Part shown: positions 7,941 through 13,405 of the stretch, piece by piece
Numbering within the stretch: the stretch's first letter is position 1
Layout: each line of letters opens with the position of its first letter
Origin: an uncultured Micrococcaceae bacterium
GTDB lineage: Bacteria; Actinomycetota; Actinomycetes; Actinomycetales; Micrococcaceae
Length of the DNA stretch: 13,405 bases
Reading direction: 5' to 3'
Assembly: GCA_937896705.1 (NCBI GenBank)
Contig: CALBOC010000287.1
Span: 1-13,405, forward strand
Notes under the pieces: generated by a model
The model's database searches: none
The model's input: only the letters and a program-made list of their open reading frames with translations
What the model was told of the DNA's origin: nothing
Position numbers and translations under genes: made by a program

Positions 7941-8543
7941 ATGGCCACTATTTATACAGCAGAGCTGAATCCCTCAAAACGAGAGTTTGTCACAGCATGG
8001 TTGGACAATCAGTTTTGGGGTGGCTCTGGTGAAGTCGAACTTATTGGCACCTACCGATTTGATGACGCCAGCGGGGAAGTTGGTTTGGAAGGTTTTGTCA
8101 TGCGGCGTGAGGATAGAATCTTACACTTACCGGTGACGTATCGAGGAGCTCCCATTGATGGGGCCGATGACTACCTCATTAGTCAGACCAGCCACTCTGT
8201 GTTGGGAGATCGCTGGGTATACGATGCCATGGCCGACCCAGTCGGTATCCATATGCTGAACCAAGCACTAGCCGGGGAGATTCAGCAGGCTGAATACCAT
8301 TTTTATAATGAAGATGGACAATATCTCGGTTCGGAAGACTCAGCCATCAGTCTGTATATCCGTGGTGAACTACCAGATAATTGGGGCACTGTATCAGTGC
8401 ATCACGTCCTGGACCATCTTGATGAAGACGGTGGCGAACTCCGCAGACTCGTTGGCCGTTGGGAAGACGCCTCAGCGACGTTCTTTGAATTGACTCCCGA
8501 GCCTGAGCCGCAAACTGCGCCGATTCCAATGATGGATGAGTGA
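7941..8543 (+). CDS. maltokinase N-terminal cap-like domain protein (CG0192-like)
   Basis: Conserved actinobacterial protein of 200 residues without a kinase domain. Its N-terminal half matches my recollection of the maltokinase N-cap-like family: a start of the type A-x-L-x-P-x-K-x-E with TAWL (18-21), then LIGTYRFDDASGEVGLE (34-50), LHLPVTYRGAPIDGADDYLI (61-80) and SHSVLGDRWVYDAMADP (84-100). Residues 110-200 are acidic and less conserved, ending in a Pro/Glu-rich tail. In true maltokinase this fold caps an aminoglycoside-kinase-like domain, which is absent here, so no phosphotransfer should be assumed. No trehalose or maltose genes are nearby. It is divergent from nfeD across 177 bp and appears to be a single-gene transcript, probably leaderless. 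Family recognition is from memory of the motif set; the function is unknown. Confidence 0.8.
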   Translation: MATIYTAELNPSKREFVTAWLDNQFWGGSGEVELIGTYRFDDASGEVGLEGFVMRREDRILHLPVTYRGAPIDGADDYLISQTSHSVLGDRWVYDAMADPVGIHMLNQALAGEIQQAEYHFYNEDGQYLGSEDSAISLYIRGELPDNWGTVSVHHVLDHLDEDGGELRRLVGRWEDASATFFELTPEPEPQTAPIPMMDE

Positions 8544-8821
8544 GAAATAAGGCCATTTCGTGCTCCTACTTAAAACGCCGATAATCTACATTATGTAAAG
8601 TTGGCCTATTTTCGTGGCACCTTCGAGCGATTCGCTCACATGTCACGCACTCCCCTGAGATTGCTACGCTTGCATTCCCAGGTTGCCCCTTGAGGAGCTT
8701 GCACGTCTGAACCAACATCACTTCCACGACACTGCACAAGCGTCTCGGCATGTAGTTCGTGATGGAAATGTCACCAAGTGTCACCCTGGTGCTGCCGCGA
8801 CACACCAGGATGTTGGATAGC
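8544..8821. other. AT-richer intergenic region between convergent genes
   Basis: No credible gene is visible in these 278 bp. Small symmetric elements are present: AGGCCA (8550-8555) with TGGCCT (8602-8607) flanking the palindrome TACAT-T-ATGTA (8587-8597); a GAGCG-ATT-CGCTC stem near 8630; a TGTCACC direct repeat; and CCTGGTG/CACCAGG (8785-8791 and 8803-8809), which could form a 7-bp hairpin just beyond the SatD-like gene. None has a T-run, so any terminator role is tentative. Confidence 0.4.
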
Positions 8822-9457
8822 TTAATCTCCAATAAGCTGCTCGATTTGCACCGCGAGCCAATATGCGACTTTGCGGGATTCGTACCAGTAGCCTGCCTGG
8901 AGCCGCGAAGACACTGCCTGTTGCGAAACCCCCAGGAGTTGTGCAGCCTTAGTTTGTGATCGACCGGCATTAATCATTAAGCCCGCTTCCTGGCCTTCAT
9001 CAGAGCGGCGTCGCTCAATGGCACAAAGTAACTGCAGCGTTGATTCTACTGGGCCGACCTCTGGCGCTTGTTTCGCATCCACCAAACTTCCATGGCGGAG
9101 TAATTCCACACTGACTCCCCCGGGCGCACGGAGCGCGTGCGGACCGACACTCGAAGCTTGCTCTAATATTCGAGCCAGCTCTGAGCTTTCCTCCGCAGTG
9201 TTCTTTTCTGCTGCGCCTACCAATCCGAGATGCACACCCCAGATAGCTGAACGGGCGGCAGACAAGATGAACCCTACAGCTTCATCGGGCGACCAGAGGC
9301 ACCCCTGAACTTGATGCTGTCCAACAGCTTTAAATCCTGCGACCTCTCCCCCGACGGCGTCAGGGTGTTCATTCAGCGAAGCAACCAACTGATTGACAGT
9401 CTGCTTTGCCGCCGCAGCAGGATAGGTATTTGTCAGGCTTAGAGTCACACACAACAT
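8822..9457 (-). CDS. SatD-like protein with C-terminal helix-turn-helix
   Basis: I read this 211-residue protein as a diverged member of the SatD-like family found in actinobacteria. The N-terminal half aligns in layout with the family (an MLCVTLS beta start, then a helix with VNQLVASLNE) but lacks the usual Asp-containing start motif. At the position of the family's GDExQG the sequence reads VGQHQVQG (45-52). The C-terminal part ERRRSDEGQEAGLMINAG, then RSQTKAAQLLGVSQQAVSSRL (166-186), is a good helix-turn-helix of the type that reads DNA. ATG 9457 is chosen because it fits the family start; a TTG three codons upstream is possible, and the ribosome site is weak. It is divergent from the DUF3054 gene over 98 bp. 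The likely role is DNA binding; the target is unknown and could be its neighbour. Confidence 0.68.
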   Translation of the reverse strand: MLCVTLSLTNTYPAAAAKQTVNQLVASLNEHPDAVGGEVAGFKAVGQHQVQGCLWSPDEAVGFILSAARSAIWGVHLGLVGAAEKNTAEESSELARILEQASSVGPHALRAPGGVSVELLRHGSLVDAKQAPEVGPVESTLQLLCAIERRRSDEGQEAGLMINAGRSQTKAAQLLGVSQQAVSSRLQAGYWYESRKVAYWLAVQIEQLIGD

Positions 9458-9543
9458 AGAGAACAACCCTAGCAGCTTGTGCTTATGGTACTGGTCGATC
9501 TCGTCGTGGTGTGCGACACAGTAGATGGTGCACTCCCCTGGCC

Positions 9544-9549
9544 TAAGCT
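9544..9549 (+). promoter_or_regulatory. candidate -10 box giving a leaderless mRNA (DUF3054 gene)
   Basis: TAAGCT matches TAnnnT and ends seven bases before the A of the ATG at 9556. The gene has no Shine-Dalgarno. The layout and even the following bases (CTAG) resemble the box before the gene at 7941. No clear -35 is seen. Confidence 0.5.
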
Positions 9550-9555
9550 AGAGCT

Positions 9556-9951
9556 ATGAATTCAGAACCTCCAGCAGCATCACGCGCCACTGTGATCGGA
9601 ATGTTAGGGCTCGATGCTGTGCTTATTATAATTTTTGCCGCGTTTGGCATCGCATCCCATGACGGTAGTCTCGATATGTTGAGTATCGCCAGAGTAGCGG
9701 TCCCCTTCCTCCTTCCCTATCTGTTACTGGCGGCGACGATCAAACCAACTCGGCTGATCCATAATGTCTTCCCGGTCGGAGTAGCTTTATGGCTCGTGAC
9801 CGTGGTGCTAGGACCAGTGTTTCGTGCCGTTTTCTTTGGTGACACATCCGCAATGGCGTTTATCCTAGTCACTGCTGGTGTTCTAGGGGTATTCCTTTTG
9901 GGTCGGCGCAGCATTTCGAACGTGGTCACAAGACGACACCAAAACGCCTAA
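9556..9951 (+). CDS. DUF3054 family membrane protein
   Basis: Small integral membrane protein of 131 residues with four hydrophobic segments (about 12-32, 42-62, 72-92, 99-117). It fits DUF3054: an Asp in the first segment (D20) followed by F-x-x-x-G-x-x-S-H (27-35), PFLLPYLLLA (50-59), a GVALWLVTVVLGPVFR stretch (75-90) and a terminal LLGRRSI (114-120). The first motif reads GIASH where I would expect G-R-x-S-H, a mild divergence. The family has no known biochemical function. The start is ATG without a ribosome site, probably leaderless. The AsnC-domain gene begins 29 bp after its stop on the same strand, so the two may be co-transcribed. Confidence 0.85.
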   Translation: MNSEPPAASRATVIGMLGLDAVLIIIFAAFGIASHDGSLDMLSIARVAVPFLLPYLLLAATIKPTRLIHNVFPVGVALWLVTVVLGPVFRAVFFGDTSAMAFILVTAGVLGVFLLGRRSISNVVTRRHQNA

Positions 9952-9980
9952 ACTAATGACTGAACTACCCAAGGAGGACC

Positions 9981-10259
9981 ATGGTTACCGCTTTTGTCAT
10001 GATCAAGACTGTCACCGATCGCATCCCGGAAGTCGCACAAGAACTAGCCGACAAGGACGGGATCACACAGGTGTATTCGGTCACCGGAGCCTGGGACCTC
10101 ATTGCGATGGTCCGAGTTCGGGAATTCGACCAACTCGAAGACGTCATCTCCGACCGGCTCTCAAAAATTGATGGCGTGGAAGCAACTGAAACTCACCTGG
10201 CGTTTCGCGCTTATTCTCGCAGTGACCTTGAAGAAGGCTTCGCGCTGGGCTTCGACTAG
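9981..10259 (+). CDS. stand-alone Lrp/AsnC ligand-binding (RAM) domain protein
   Basis: A 92-residue protein made only of the alpha/beta RAM domain that binds small effectors, usually amino acids, and drives oligomerisation in Lrp/AsnC regulators. The pattern AFVMIKTV (4-11), a helix IPEVAQELADKDGI (15-28), VYSVTGAWDLIAMVRV (32-47) with the characteristic G-x-x-D-L-I, a second helix (48-64) and ETHLAFRAYSR (70-80) covers the whole protein. There is no helix-turn-helix, so it cannot bind DNA alone by the family's usual route. It has a strong ribosome site, AAGGAGGA at 9971-9978. It ends 62 bp from the convergent trpD stop. It may bind an amino acid or partner with a full-length Lrp protein; the ligand cannot be read from sequence. 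Confidence 0.9.
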   Translation: MVTAFVMIKTVTDRIPEVAQELADKDGITQVYSVTGAWDLIAMVRVREFDQLEDVISDRLSKIDGVEATETHLAFRAYSRSDLEEGFALGFD

Positions 10260-10321
10260 ATCTTGAAACCACCGCGAACGCTCATCCTGGTCTCGCAGGC
10301 CGCCCCGGTGGAAGAGGGCCT

Positions 10322-11365
10322 CTAACGATCCTGGTTCGGCTCTGGGCGCGAGACGCGCACCCACCTGTCCAGTACTTCTTGGGCCGCGCCTGAGTCGATC
10401 GACTCTTCTGCGCGTTTCAGATTGTCACGCATCCGATCAAAAAGGTGACCGGCTGCGTTTTTATCGTACGCGGTGAGTCCGGCGGCAGTATTCAGCAAGA
10501 CTGCGTCTCGGACCGGGCCCTTCTGACCGGCTAGCATGTCGCGGATGATATCAGCGTTATAGGTCCCGTCTTTTCCTGCCAGAGCCTCGACCGAGACCAG
10601 CGGGATATCGAAATCTTCGGGATGTAGCGTGTAATGTTCGACGTTGCCTTCGCGGACTTCAAAAATGGTCGACGGGCCCGAGGTAGTAATCTTGTCACGA
10701 CCATCGGAGCCTCGAAACACTAGACCACGCACTCCCCTGTCGGCCAACACTCCTGCAAGCAGCGGCGCCATCCTCTCTGATGCGCACCCCAAGGCTTGAG
10801 CTTGCGCGCGCACTGGATTCGACAAGGGCCCAAGGTAGTTGAAGGCGGTGGGCACCCCCAATTGCTTCCGTGCCGGGGCGACGTAGCGCATCGATGGATG
10901 GTATTCCTGTGCAAAGAGGAAAGTAATGCCGGCCTCTTCTAAGGACTGTTTGGCACGGCTTTGGGTCAGGGTCAGATCGACACCCAACGCTTCAATCACA
11001 TCCGCAGCACCCGCCGTTGAGGACGAGCCTCGGTTACCGTGTTTTACAATCCTCGCCCCGGCTCCAACTGCCACGAGTGATGACATAGTGGAAAGATTCA
11101 CTGTGCCCAGACGGTCACCACCAGTGCCGACAATGTCTAAGACATCGGATGGCAGATCAACTGACACCGCCTCGTCCAACATCGCATCAGCAAGGCCTAG
11201 GAGCTCTTCAACGGTTTCGCCTTTGGTGGCCAGTGCCATCAGAAAACCGGCTATCTGCGCGTCCGTTGCTATACCAGACATCATTTCCTGCATCGCCCAG
11301 GCAGCTTGATCTTGCGTTAAATGCTGTTGCTTTGAAACTGCGTTGAGCACCGTGGGCCAATCCAT
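10322..11365 (-). CDS. trpD: anthranilate phosphoribosyltransferase
   Basis: Second specific step of tryptophan synthesis: joins anthranilate to phosphoribosyl pyrophosphate, giving phosphoribosylanthranilate. The 347-residue length is normal. Visible are the N-terminal helical domain, the PRPP loop VGTGGD (79-84), NLST (90-93), KHGNRGSSS (108-116), the anthranilate-side stretch HPSMRYVAPARKQLG (156-170) and FNYLGPLSNP (175-184). The late metal-binding motif usually ends in Asp-Glu but reads DGRDK (221-225) here, Lys in place of Glu. An open frame extends 47 codons further upstream, but ATG 11365 is preferred: MDWPTVL is a typical TrpD start and AAGGA lies eight bases before it. It stands alone, convergent with the AsnC-domain gene and divergent from ctaE, so it is not within a trp operon here. 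Confidence 0.95.
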   Translation of the reverse strand: MDWPTVLNAVSKQQHLTQDQAAWAMQEMMSGIATDAQIAGFLMALATKGETVEELLGLADAMLDEAVSVDLPSDVLDIVGTGGDRLGTVNLSTMSSLVAVGAGARIVKHGNRGSSSTAGAADVIEALGVDLTLTQSRAKQSLEEAGITFLFAQEYHPSMRYVAPARKQLGVPTAFNYLGPLSNPVRAQAQALGCASERMAPLLAGVLADRGVRGLVFRGSDGRDKITTSGPSTIFEVREGNVEHYTLHPEDFDIPLVSVEALAGKDGTYNADIIRDMLAGQKGPVRDAVLLNTAAGLTAYDKNAAGHLFDRMRDNLKRAEESIDSGAAQEVLDRWVRVSRPEPNQDR

Positions 11366-11373
11366 GAAATACG

Positions 11374-11378
11374 TCCTT
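11374..11378 (-). promoter_or_regulatory. ribosome binding site fixing the trpD start
   Basis: AAGGA on the minus strand, eight bases before ATG 11365. It decides between this start and the longer open frame that reaches about 11506. Confidence 0.75.
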
Positions 11379-11676
11379 GAGAAAATTGGGTTCCTCTTAT
11401 CTCTGGTCATCCTAATACTCCATCCAGCAGCCGCCCGGCAGATAACCGCGTAAGGCGATTGTCGCACCGTAAGACGGGCCTCTCCCCGCGGTATTTCGCT
11501 TAACAATTCCGCAACTTTGACAGCTTGTAGAAGTACCTCCCCACTGAGGTTTCGCGCAACGAAATCTGCGTTTTCGCTGGGAAAGACGCGGAACTCGCCG
11601 AGGGAGGGTCGGATCTGTCACACCCAAAAGACACGCACCCGGCAAGTCGCATTGTGAATCTTGGATAATTTCGGGC

Positions 11677-11682
11677 CATAAT
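11677..11682 (+). promoter_or_regulatory. candidate -10 box for ctaE
   Basis: CATAAT ends seven bases before the G of the ctaE GTG, so transcription may start at the start codon. TTGTGA at 11652-11657 could be a -35 at a long 19-bp spacing. A competing -10, GATAAT at 11664-11669, would give a leader of about 13 nt. Confidence 0.4.
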
Positions 11683-11688
11683 GAAAGG

Positions 11689-12321
11689 GTGACAACATCA
11701 ACTCAGACTCTCTCGCATAATCCCACCGGCTTCCCGAGTCGGCCAAACCTTGCTGCCGTTGGCACCATGGTCTGGCTCGCCTCCGAGGTAATGTTCTTTG
11801 GTGGCTTGTTCGCTATGTACTTCACGCTGCGCTCTACTTCTCCCACTCTGTGGGAGGAAAATACGGCGCTGCTGGATCCGGTCTTGGCGACCATCAACAC
11901 TGTCATTCTGGTGATCAGTTCGTTTACTGCCCAGTGGGGTGTTAAAGCTGCCGTCCAGCTACGTCCGCGCCGGACAAGTAATAAGCTCAAGGATTGGGGT
12001 GTTGTGGAATGGTTCGTCGTTTCCTTCATTCTCGGTTCTATCTTCTTGTCCGTGCAGTCGTATGAGTACGCGGTCCTGGTATCCCACGGCGTGACCGTGG
12101 CATCCAGCGCATATGGTTCAGCCTTCTACATCACCACTGGCTTCCACGCCTTGCACGTGCTGGGTGGCCTGATCGCGTTCCTGTTTGTAATTGGCCGCGC
12201 CTATCTAGCGAAGCGCTTTGGCAACCATGAATCCACGATTGCCATTGTGATCTCTTACTACTGGCACTTCGTGGACGTAGTGTGGGTCGCTCTCTGGTTC
12301 ATCATCTACGTCATACAGTGA
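11689..12321 (+). CDS. ctaE: cytochrome c oxidase subunit III (aa3 type)
   Basis: Membrane subunit of the terminal oxidase that reduces oxygen to water; subunit III stabilises the catalytic core and proton uptake. The 210-residue protein has five membrane segments (about 23-45, 66-86, 105-125, 145-168, 184-208), as in the short bacterial and actinobacterial form. Conserved stretches include WLASEVMFFGGLFAMYF (29-45), with the buried Glu33, GFHALHVLGGL (151-161) and YYWHFVDVVWVALWF (190-204). The GTG start follows AAAGGG directly, too close for a normal ribosome site, which fits a leaderless transcript. qcrC follows after 100 bp and then qcrA, the standard actinobacterial order, so its product joins the bcc-aa3 supercomplex. 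Oxidase subunits I and II are not in the window. Confidence 0.97.
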   Translation: MTTSTQTLSHNPTGFPSRPNLAAVGTMVWLASEVMFFGGLFAMYFTLRSTSPTLWEENTALLDPVLATINTVILVISSFTAQWGVKAAVQLRPRRTSNKLKDWGVVEWFVVSFILGSIFLSVQSYEYAVLVSHGVTVASSAYGSAFYITTGFHALHVLGGLIAFLFVIGRAYLAKRFGNHESTIAIVISYYWHFVDVVWVALWFIIYVIQ

Positions 12322-12362
12322 CCTGTCCGGTCCGCCGGCTCGACATCAATCGCACCCCGAGG

Positions 12363-12397
12363 TAACCGGAACGGACTTGTCACACCTCATCCGGTTA
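12363..12397. repeat. 8-bp inverted repeat between ctaE and qcrC
   Basis: TAACCGGA (12363-12370) and TCCGGTTA (12390-12397) are perfect complements with a 19-base loop. They lie in the 100-bp ctaE-qcrC gap, ending 10 bp before the qcrC ribosome site AAGGA (12408-12412). A GTCCG/CGGAC pair (12325-12329 and 12372-12376) overlaps it as an alternative. It could be a processing or attenuation hairpin, or an operator for an internal promoter. Confidence 0.45.
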
Positions 12398-12421
12398 TAC
12401 AAAACGTAAGGAATCCATAAA

Positions 12422-13225
12422 GTGAAGGCACTCTCACAGAACCGCCGCCACCCGATGGTTGGAGTGGCCCTGCTGCTGCTGGGTCTGCTACTGACCGGAG
12501 GTCTCTACTCGCTGGCCTCCAATATCAATTCTGCGTCGGCATACTCGCAGGCGGACTACACCAGTGCAGATAACATTGCCGACGGTGAAGCCCTGTTCAA
12601 TGCCAACTGCGCTTCCTGTCACGGTATCGGCGCTACCGGTGGTCCAGCTGGTCCATCGCTGATTGGTGTCGGTGCTGCCTCCGTCGACTTCCAAGTTGGT
12701 ACCGGCCGCATGCCGCTACAGATGAGCGGTCCTCAAGGCGCCCAGAAGCCCGTGCAGTTCAACGAAGAGCAGACCATGCAGATGGCTGCATACGTACAGT
12801 CGCTTGGCGTTGGCCCATCCGTACCTGAAGACGAGTACCTGGACACGGACCATGCCGATGTGAACCTGGCTCGCGGTGGCGACCTGTTCCGCGTCAACTG
12901 CGCGATGTGTCACGCAGCCTCAGCTGAAGGTGGCGCTCTGACTCGGGGTAAATACGCCCCAACGCTGCACGGTGTTTCGGAAAAGCACATCTACGAGGCC
13001 ATGGTTACCGGACCACAGAATATGCCCGTCTTCTCGGACACGAACCTGACTCCAGAAGATAAGCGTGACGTTATCGCTTACCTCAAAGAGTTCGAAACCC
13101 AGGGCCATCCCGGTGGTGAAAACCTTGGTTCAATTGGTCCAGTTGCTGAAGGTCTGTTCATTTGGACAGCCGGCCTGGGTGTCCTGATTGGTTTCATGGT
13201 GTGGATGACCACACGATCCAACTAA
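12422..13225 (+). CDS. qcrC: diheme cytochrome c subunit of the cytochrome bcc complex
   Basis: Actinobacterial cytochrome cc subunit that passes electrons from the Rieske/cytochrome b core directly to the aa3 oxidase without a soluble cytochrome c. The 267-residue protein has an N-terminal signal-anchor segment (about 11-32), then two haem-binding motifs, CASCH (63-67) and CAMCH (160-164), facing outside. Likely axial methionines are Met97 in GRMPLQ and Met201 in QNMPVF. A C-terminal membrane anchor (about 244-262) ends in a short polar tail. The length and two-haem layout match QcrC of mycobacteria and corynebacteria. The start is GTG with AAGGA nine bases upstream. It lies between ctaE and qcrA in the expected order. 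Confidence 0.97.
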   Translation: MKALSQNRRHPMVGVALLLLGLLLTGGLYSLASNINSASAYSQADYTSADNIADGEALFNANCASCHGIGATGGPAGPSLIGVGAASVDFQVGTGRMPLQMSGPQGAQKPVQFNEEQTMQMAAYVQSLGVGPSVPEDEYLDTDHADVNLARGGDLFRVNCAMCHAASAEGGALTRGKYAPTLHGVSEKHIYEAMVTGPQNMPVFSDTNLTPEDKRDVIAYLKEFETQGHPGGENLGSIGPVAEGLFIWTAGLGVLIGFMVWMTTRSN

Positions 13226-13250
13226 GATTTATCGCATCATCGTCGATTAA

Positions 13251-13268
13251 CAACATCACCAACATCAC
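13251..13268 (+). repeat. tandem 9-bp duplication before qcrA
   Basis: CAACATCAC occurs twice head to tail in the 64-bp qcrC-qcrA gap. It looks like a simple slippage duplication; no function is suggested. Confidence 0.6.
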
Positions 13269-13289
13269 TCGAGTAAAGGAATCAGATCT

Positions 13290-13405
13290 ATGGGCGAGCA
13301 CCGCCACGGAGATCCCGGTACACCGGGCACCGTAGAGCGCGCTGGAGACGATTCGGGTAAATTCGCTATTGAAAACCCGGGATTGCCACCTCACCGGCCA
13401 CGTAC
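13290..13405 (+). CDS. qcrA: ubiquinol/menaquinol-cytochrome c reductase Rieske subunit QcrA, N-terminal fragment
   Basis: Only 38 codons and two bases are present before the window ends. The start is ATG with AAAGGAA at 13275-13281. The visible peptide is hydrophilic (MGEHRHGDPGTPGTV to IENPGLPPHRPR) and matches the cytoplasmic N-terminus of actinobacterial QcrA, where a PGLPPHRPR-type stretch precedes the membrane segments. The Rieske iron-sulphur motifs lie beyond the window. The position right after qcrC strongly supports the call. The truncation is due to the window edge. Confidence 0.88.
   Translation, partial: MGEHRHGDPGTPGTVERAGDDSGKFAIENPGLPPHRPR

Larger units (their letters stand above)
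11366..11688. other. 323-bp divergent regulatory region between trpD and ctaE
   Basis: It must carry promoters for trpD (minus) and ctaE (plus). Visible elements are a TTGACA at 11517-11522 on the plus strand without a matching -10, and small stems: ACCTC-CCCACT-GAGGT near 11540, and TTTCG-CGCAA-CGAAA followed by another TTTTCG near 11550-11575 that could pair alternatively. No Trp-codon-rich leader peptide was found. An open frame on the minus strand (11412-11645) has no ribosome site or recognisable domain. I see no RNA gene that I can name. Confidence 0.5.

Noticed and set aside
8566..8970. Open frame of 134 codons on the minus strand
   Set aside because: It overlaps the 3' end of the better supported SatD-like gene in another frame, has no ribosome site, is rich in Arg/Cys/Ser as expected from a shadow frame and shows no domain.
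10269..10311. CCACCG/CGGTGG inverted repeat between the AsnC-domain gene and trpD
   Set aside because: Six base pairs with a 31-base loop and no T-run; compatible with a terminator but not distinguishable from chance.
11366..11506. Possible 47-residue N-terminal extension of TrpD
   Set aside because: TrpD normally starts at the MDW-type helix and AAGGA is correctly placed before ATG 11365; the extension has no ribosome site and atypical composition.
11470..11510. T-box-like ACCGCGG followed by CCCGTC upstream of trpD on the minus strand
   Set aside because: The preceding GGTGG of the T-box sequence is missing, and no specifier loop or clear antiterminator/terminator pair was found.
11412..11645. 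Open frame of 77 codons on the minus strand with a SCQSCG motif, possible zinc ribbon
   Set aside because: Only one CxxC pair, no ribosome site, no recognisable family, and it sits in the trpD-ctaE promoter region.

Overview
The window reads as ordinary core chromosome of an actinobacterium, most likely order Micrococcales (family Micrococcaceae or a near relative). The evidence is gene content and order: tatC followed by a HelY-type DEVH helicase; ppm1 convergent with the actinobacteria-specific RNA polymerase factor rbpA; and ctaE-qcrC-qcrA with a diheme QcrC, typical of the actinobacterial bcc-aa3 respiratory supercomplex. Many genes start with GTG, and base composition looks only moderately GC-rich by eye, which would suit a lower-GC Micrococcaceae genus. 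The genus is a guess. I saw no mobile element, CRISPR array, tRNA, rRNA or phage gene.

Layout. (1) 7-4810, plus strand: tatC, helY and a degenerate amidohydrolase-like gene are packed with a 5-bp gap and then a 4-bp overlap, so they are probably one operon. (2) 4890-5621: ppm1 (polyprenol-phosphate mannose synthase) has its own TATAAT box. A 22-bp-arm inverted repeat (5634-5682) separates it from the convergent minus-strand genes. (3) 7763 down to 5695, minus strand: nfeD, then a stomatin-like SPFH gene, then rbpA. (4) 7941-10259: an actinobacterial protein with a maltokinase N-cap-like domain (+), a SatD-like helix-turn-helix protein (-), a DUF3054 membrane protein (+) and a stand-alone Lrp/AsnC ligand-binding domain protein (+). 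(5) 10322-11365, minus strand: trpD, detached from any trp operon. (6) 11689 to the window end, plus strand: ctaE, qcrC and the first 38 codons of qcrA.

How the genes work together. ctaE-qcrC-qcrA encode parts of one respiratory supercomplex. TatC exports folded proteins; actinobacterial Rieske proteins (QcrA) are among the known Tat-dependent proteins, although the two loci here are far apart. NfeD and the SPFH protein form the usual membrane-microdomain pair. Ppm1 supplies polyprenol-phosphate-mannose for mannosylation. RbpA acts with RNA polymerase and sigma factor.

I found no clear new multi-gene system. The points most worth a second look are small: an amidohydrolase-like protein that has lost its metal-binding motifs, a SatD-like protein without its usual GDE-type motif, a TrpD with Lys where a metal-binding Glu is expected, a repeated GTTCGTC motif with a 9-bp inverted repeat in the nfeD divergent region, and near-identical TAnnnT boxes placed exactly for leaderless transcripts.
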